This document shows, one piece after another, positions 63,503 through 64,000 of a stretch of DNA of 64,000 nucleotides; within the stretch, counting starts at the first letter, position 1; every line of letters starts with the position of its first letter. The notes under the pieces are model-generated. The model did no database searches, had not been told where the DNA came from, and saw only the letters and a list, made by a program, of their open reading frames with translations. The position numbers and the translations under genes are program-made. The stretch is from Leuctra nigra (taxonomy: Eukaryota > Arthropoda > Insecta > Plecoptera > Leuctridae). Location of the stretch: NCBI GenBank assembly GCA_934045905.1, contig OW203769.1, positions 18,631,705 to 18,695,704 of the forward strand, read 5' to 3'.

Positions 63503-64000
63503 CAATAACTGAGTAAGCGAAGCAAACGACTCCTTTTTGTTCTTTTGGTACGGGCCACGGACGTCTATTTTTTTGCCTTTTTCTGTTACTGCCGGTATAC
63601 AGGTTACAGATTTTTTCTATCGAGCTGAAATTTTGCCCTCATGTACGGACCATCTCTAGGCCTTGCAGACCCTAATTGTTTTGAAATCTGCTGATTGGTT
63701 TAAATTTAAAAAAATATATATCTTCTGATTGGTTGGTCCGATCAATTTGAAATTTTGCCAAGACATTGCGCCCTACATTGTCTCAAATCCTACAAAGTTT
63801 CAGCCAAATCCTGATACTCCTGATTGGTCAAAAATCTAAATGTTCCGATTAGGTTCAAATTTTGCATGGTGATCAAGATCAATATAATCTTAACTTTAAT
63901 ACATATTAAGCCCAATCAGTTTTGTCATTTACGAGCTTAGTATGGGGTATCAAAAAAGATTTCTGGAAAAAGTATGAGGATAAAGTAACGACACAATGGA
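63503..64000. repeat. Dispersed repeat, runs off the window
   Basis: It starts TGAGTAAGCGAAGCAAACGACTCC and follows the same phrase order as 33955-34345 (CTCTTTTGG, GAGCTGAAATTTTGC, CTGATTGGTT). Confidence 0.55.

Overview
The window is a piece of an animal nuclear genome, most likely an insect. It is AT-rich and intron-rich, and it encodes insect-restricted receptor families: an odorant receptor, a gustatory receptor of the sugar type and a pickpocket-type DEG/ENaC channel. The dense mix of miniature inverted-repeat elements with short GAGCGAGCG-type tails reminds me of planthopper (Hemiptera) genomes, but the species is an inference. Coding exons stand out as GC-rich islands joined by GT-AG introns, with one conserved GC-AG intron. 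Exon boundaries below were read by hand from splice signals, and in every spliced gene the phases add up.

Layout. 1-7 kb: a three-exon Orai calcium-channel gene on the plus strand (68-2333). 6.4-20.8 kb: a second Orai gene on the minus strand (exons 20812-19820, 13165-13061, 6927-6439). The two form an inverted pair whose channel exon is nearly identical at the DNA level while the rest has diverged. The second gene carries a six-copy 159-bp tandem array built from its exon 2 boundary and two near-identical Ty3/gypsy-type LTR elements (7530-12884 minus, 13595-18949 plus). 20.9-25.3 kb is non-coding and repeat-rich. 25.3-32.8 kb: a complete seven-exon odorant receptor (398 residues, plus strand).

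33.3-60.1 kb: one ten-exon DEG/ENaC (pickpocket-like) gene on the minus strand, 467 residues. Its introns hold a broken restriction-like-endonuclease non-LTR element (34289-37629), a broken gypsy-type LTR element (39343-43838), a 15-copy 123-bp array made from exon 6, a 261-bp AAG tract, an intronless leucine-rich-repeat gene on the opposite strand (48447-49649), and many miniature inverted-repeat elements. 61.2-64 kb: the first exons of a sugar-type gustatory receptor on the plus strand; a single-base frame break sits in its second exon.

The most unusual theme is that four separate exon-intron boundaries in three unrelated genes have been amplified in tandem (159 bp x6, 123 bp x15, 97 bp x3, 29 bp x2). 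In addition, transposon ends repeatedly lie within about 20-50 bp of splice acceptors, in places contributing a branch-point-like or donor sequence. The products do not form one pathway: Orai is the store-operated calcium entry pore, and the receptors and the sodium-type channel act at the plasma membrane of sensory or epithelial cells.
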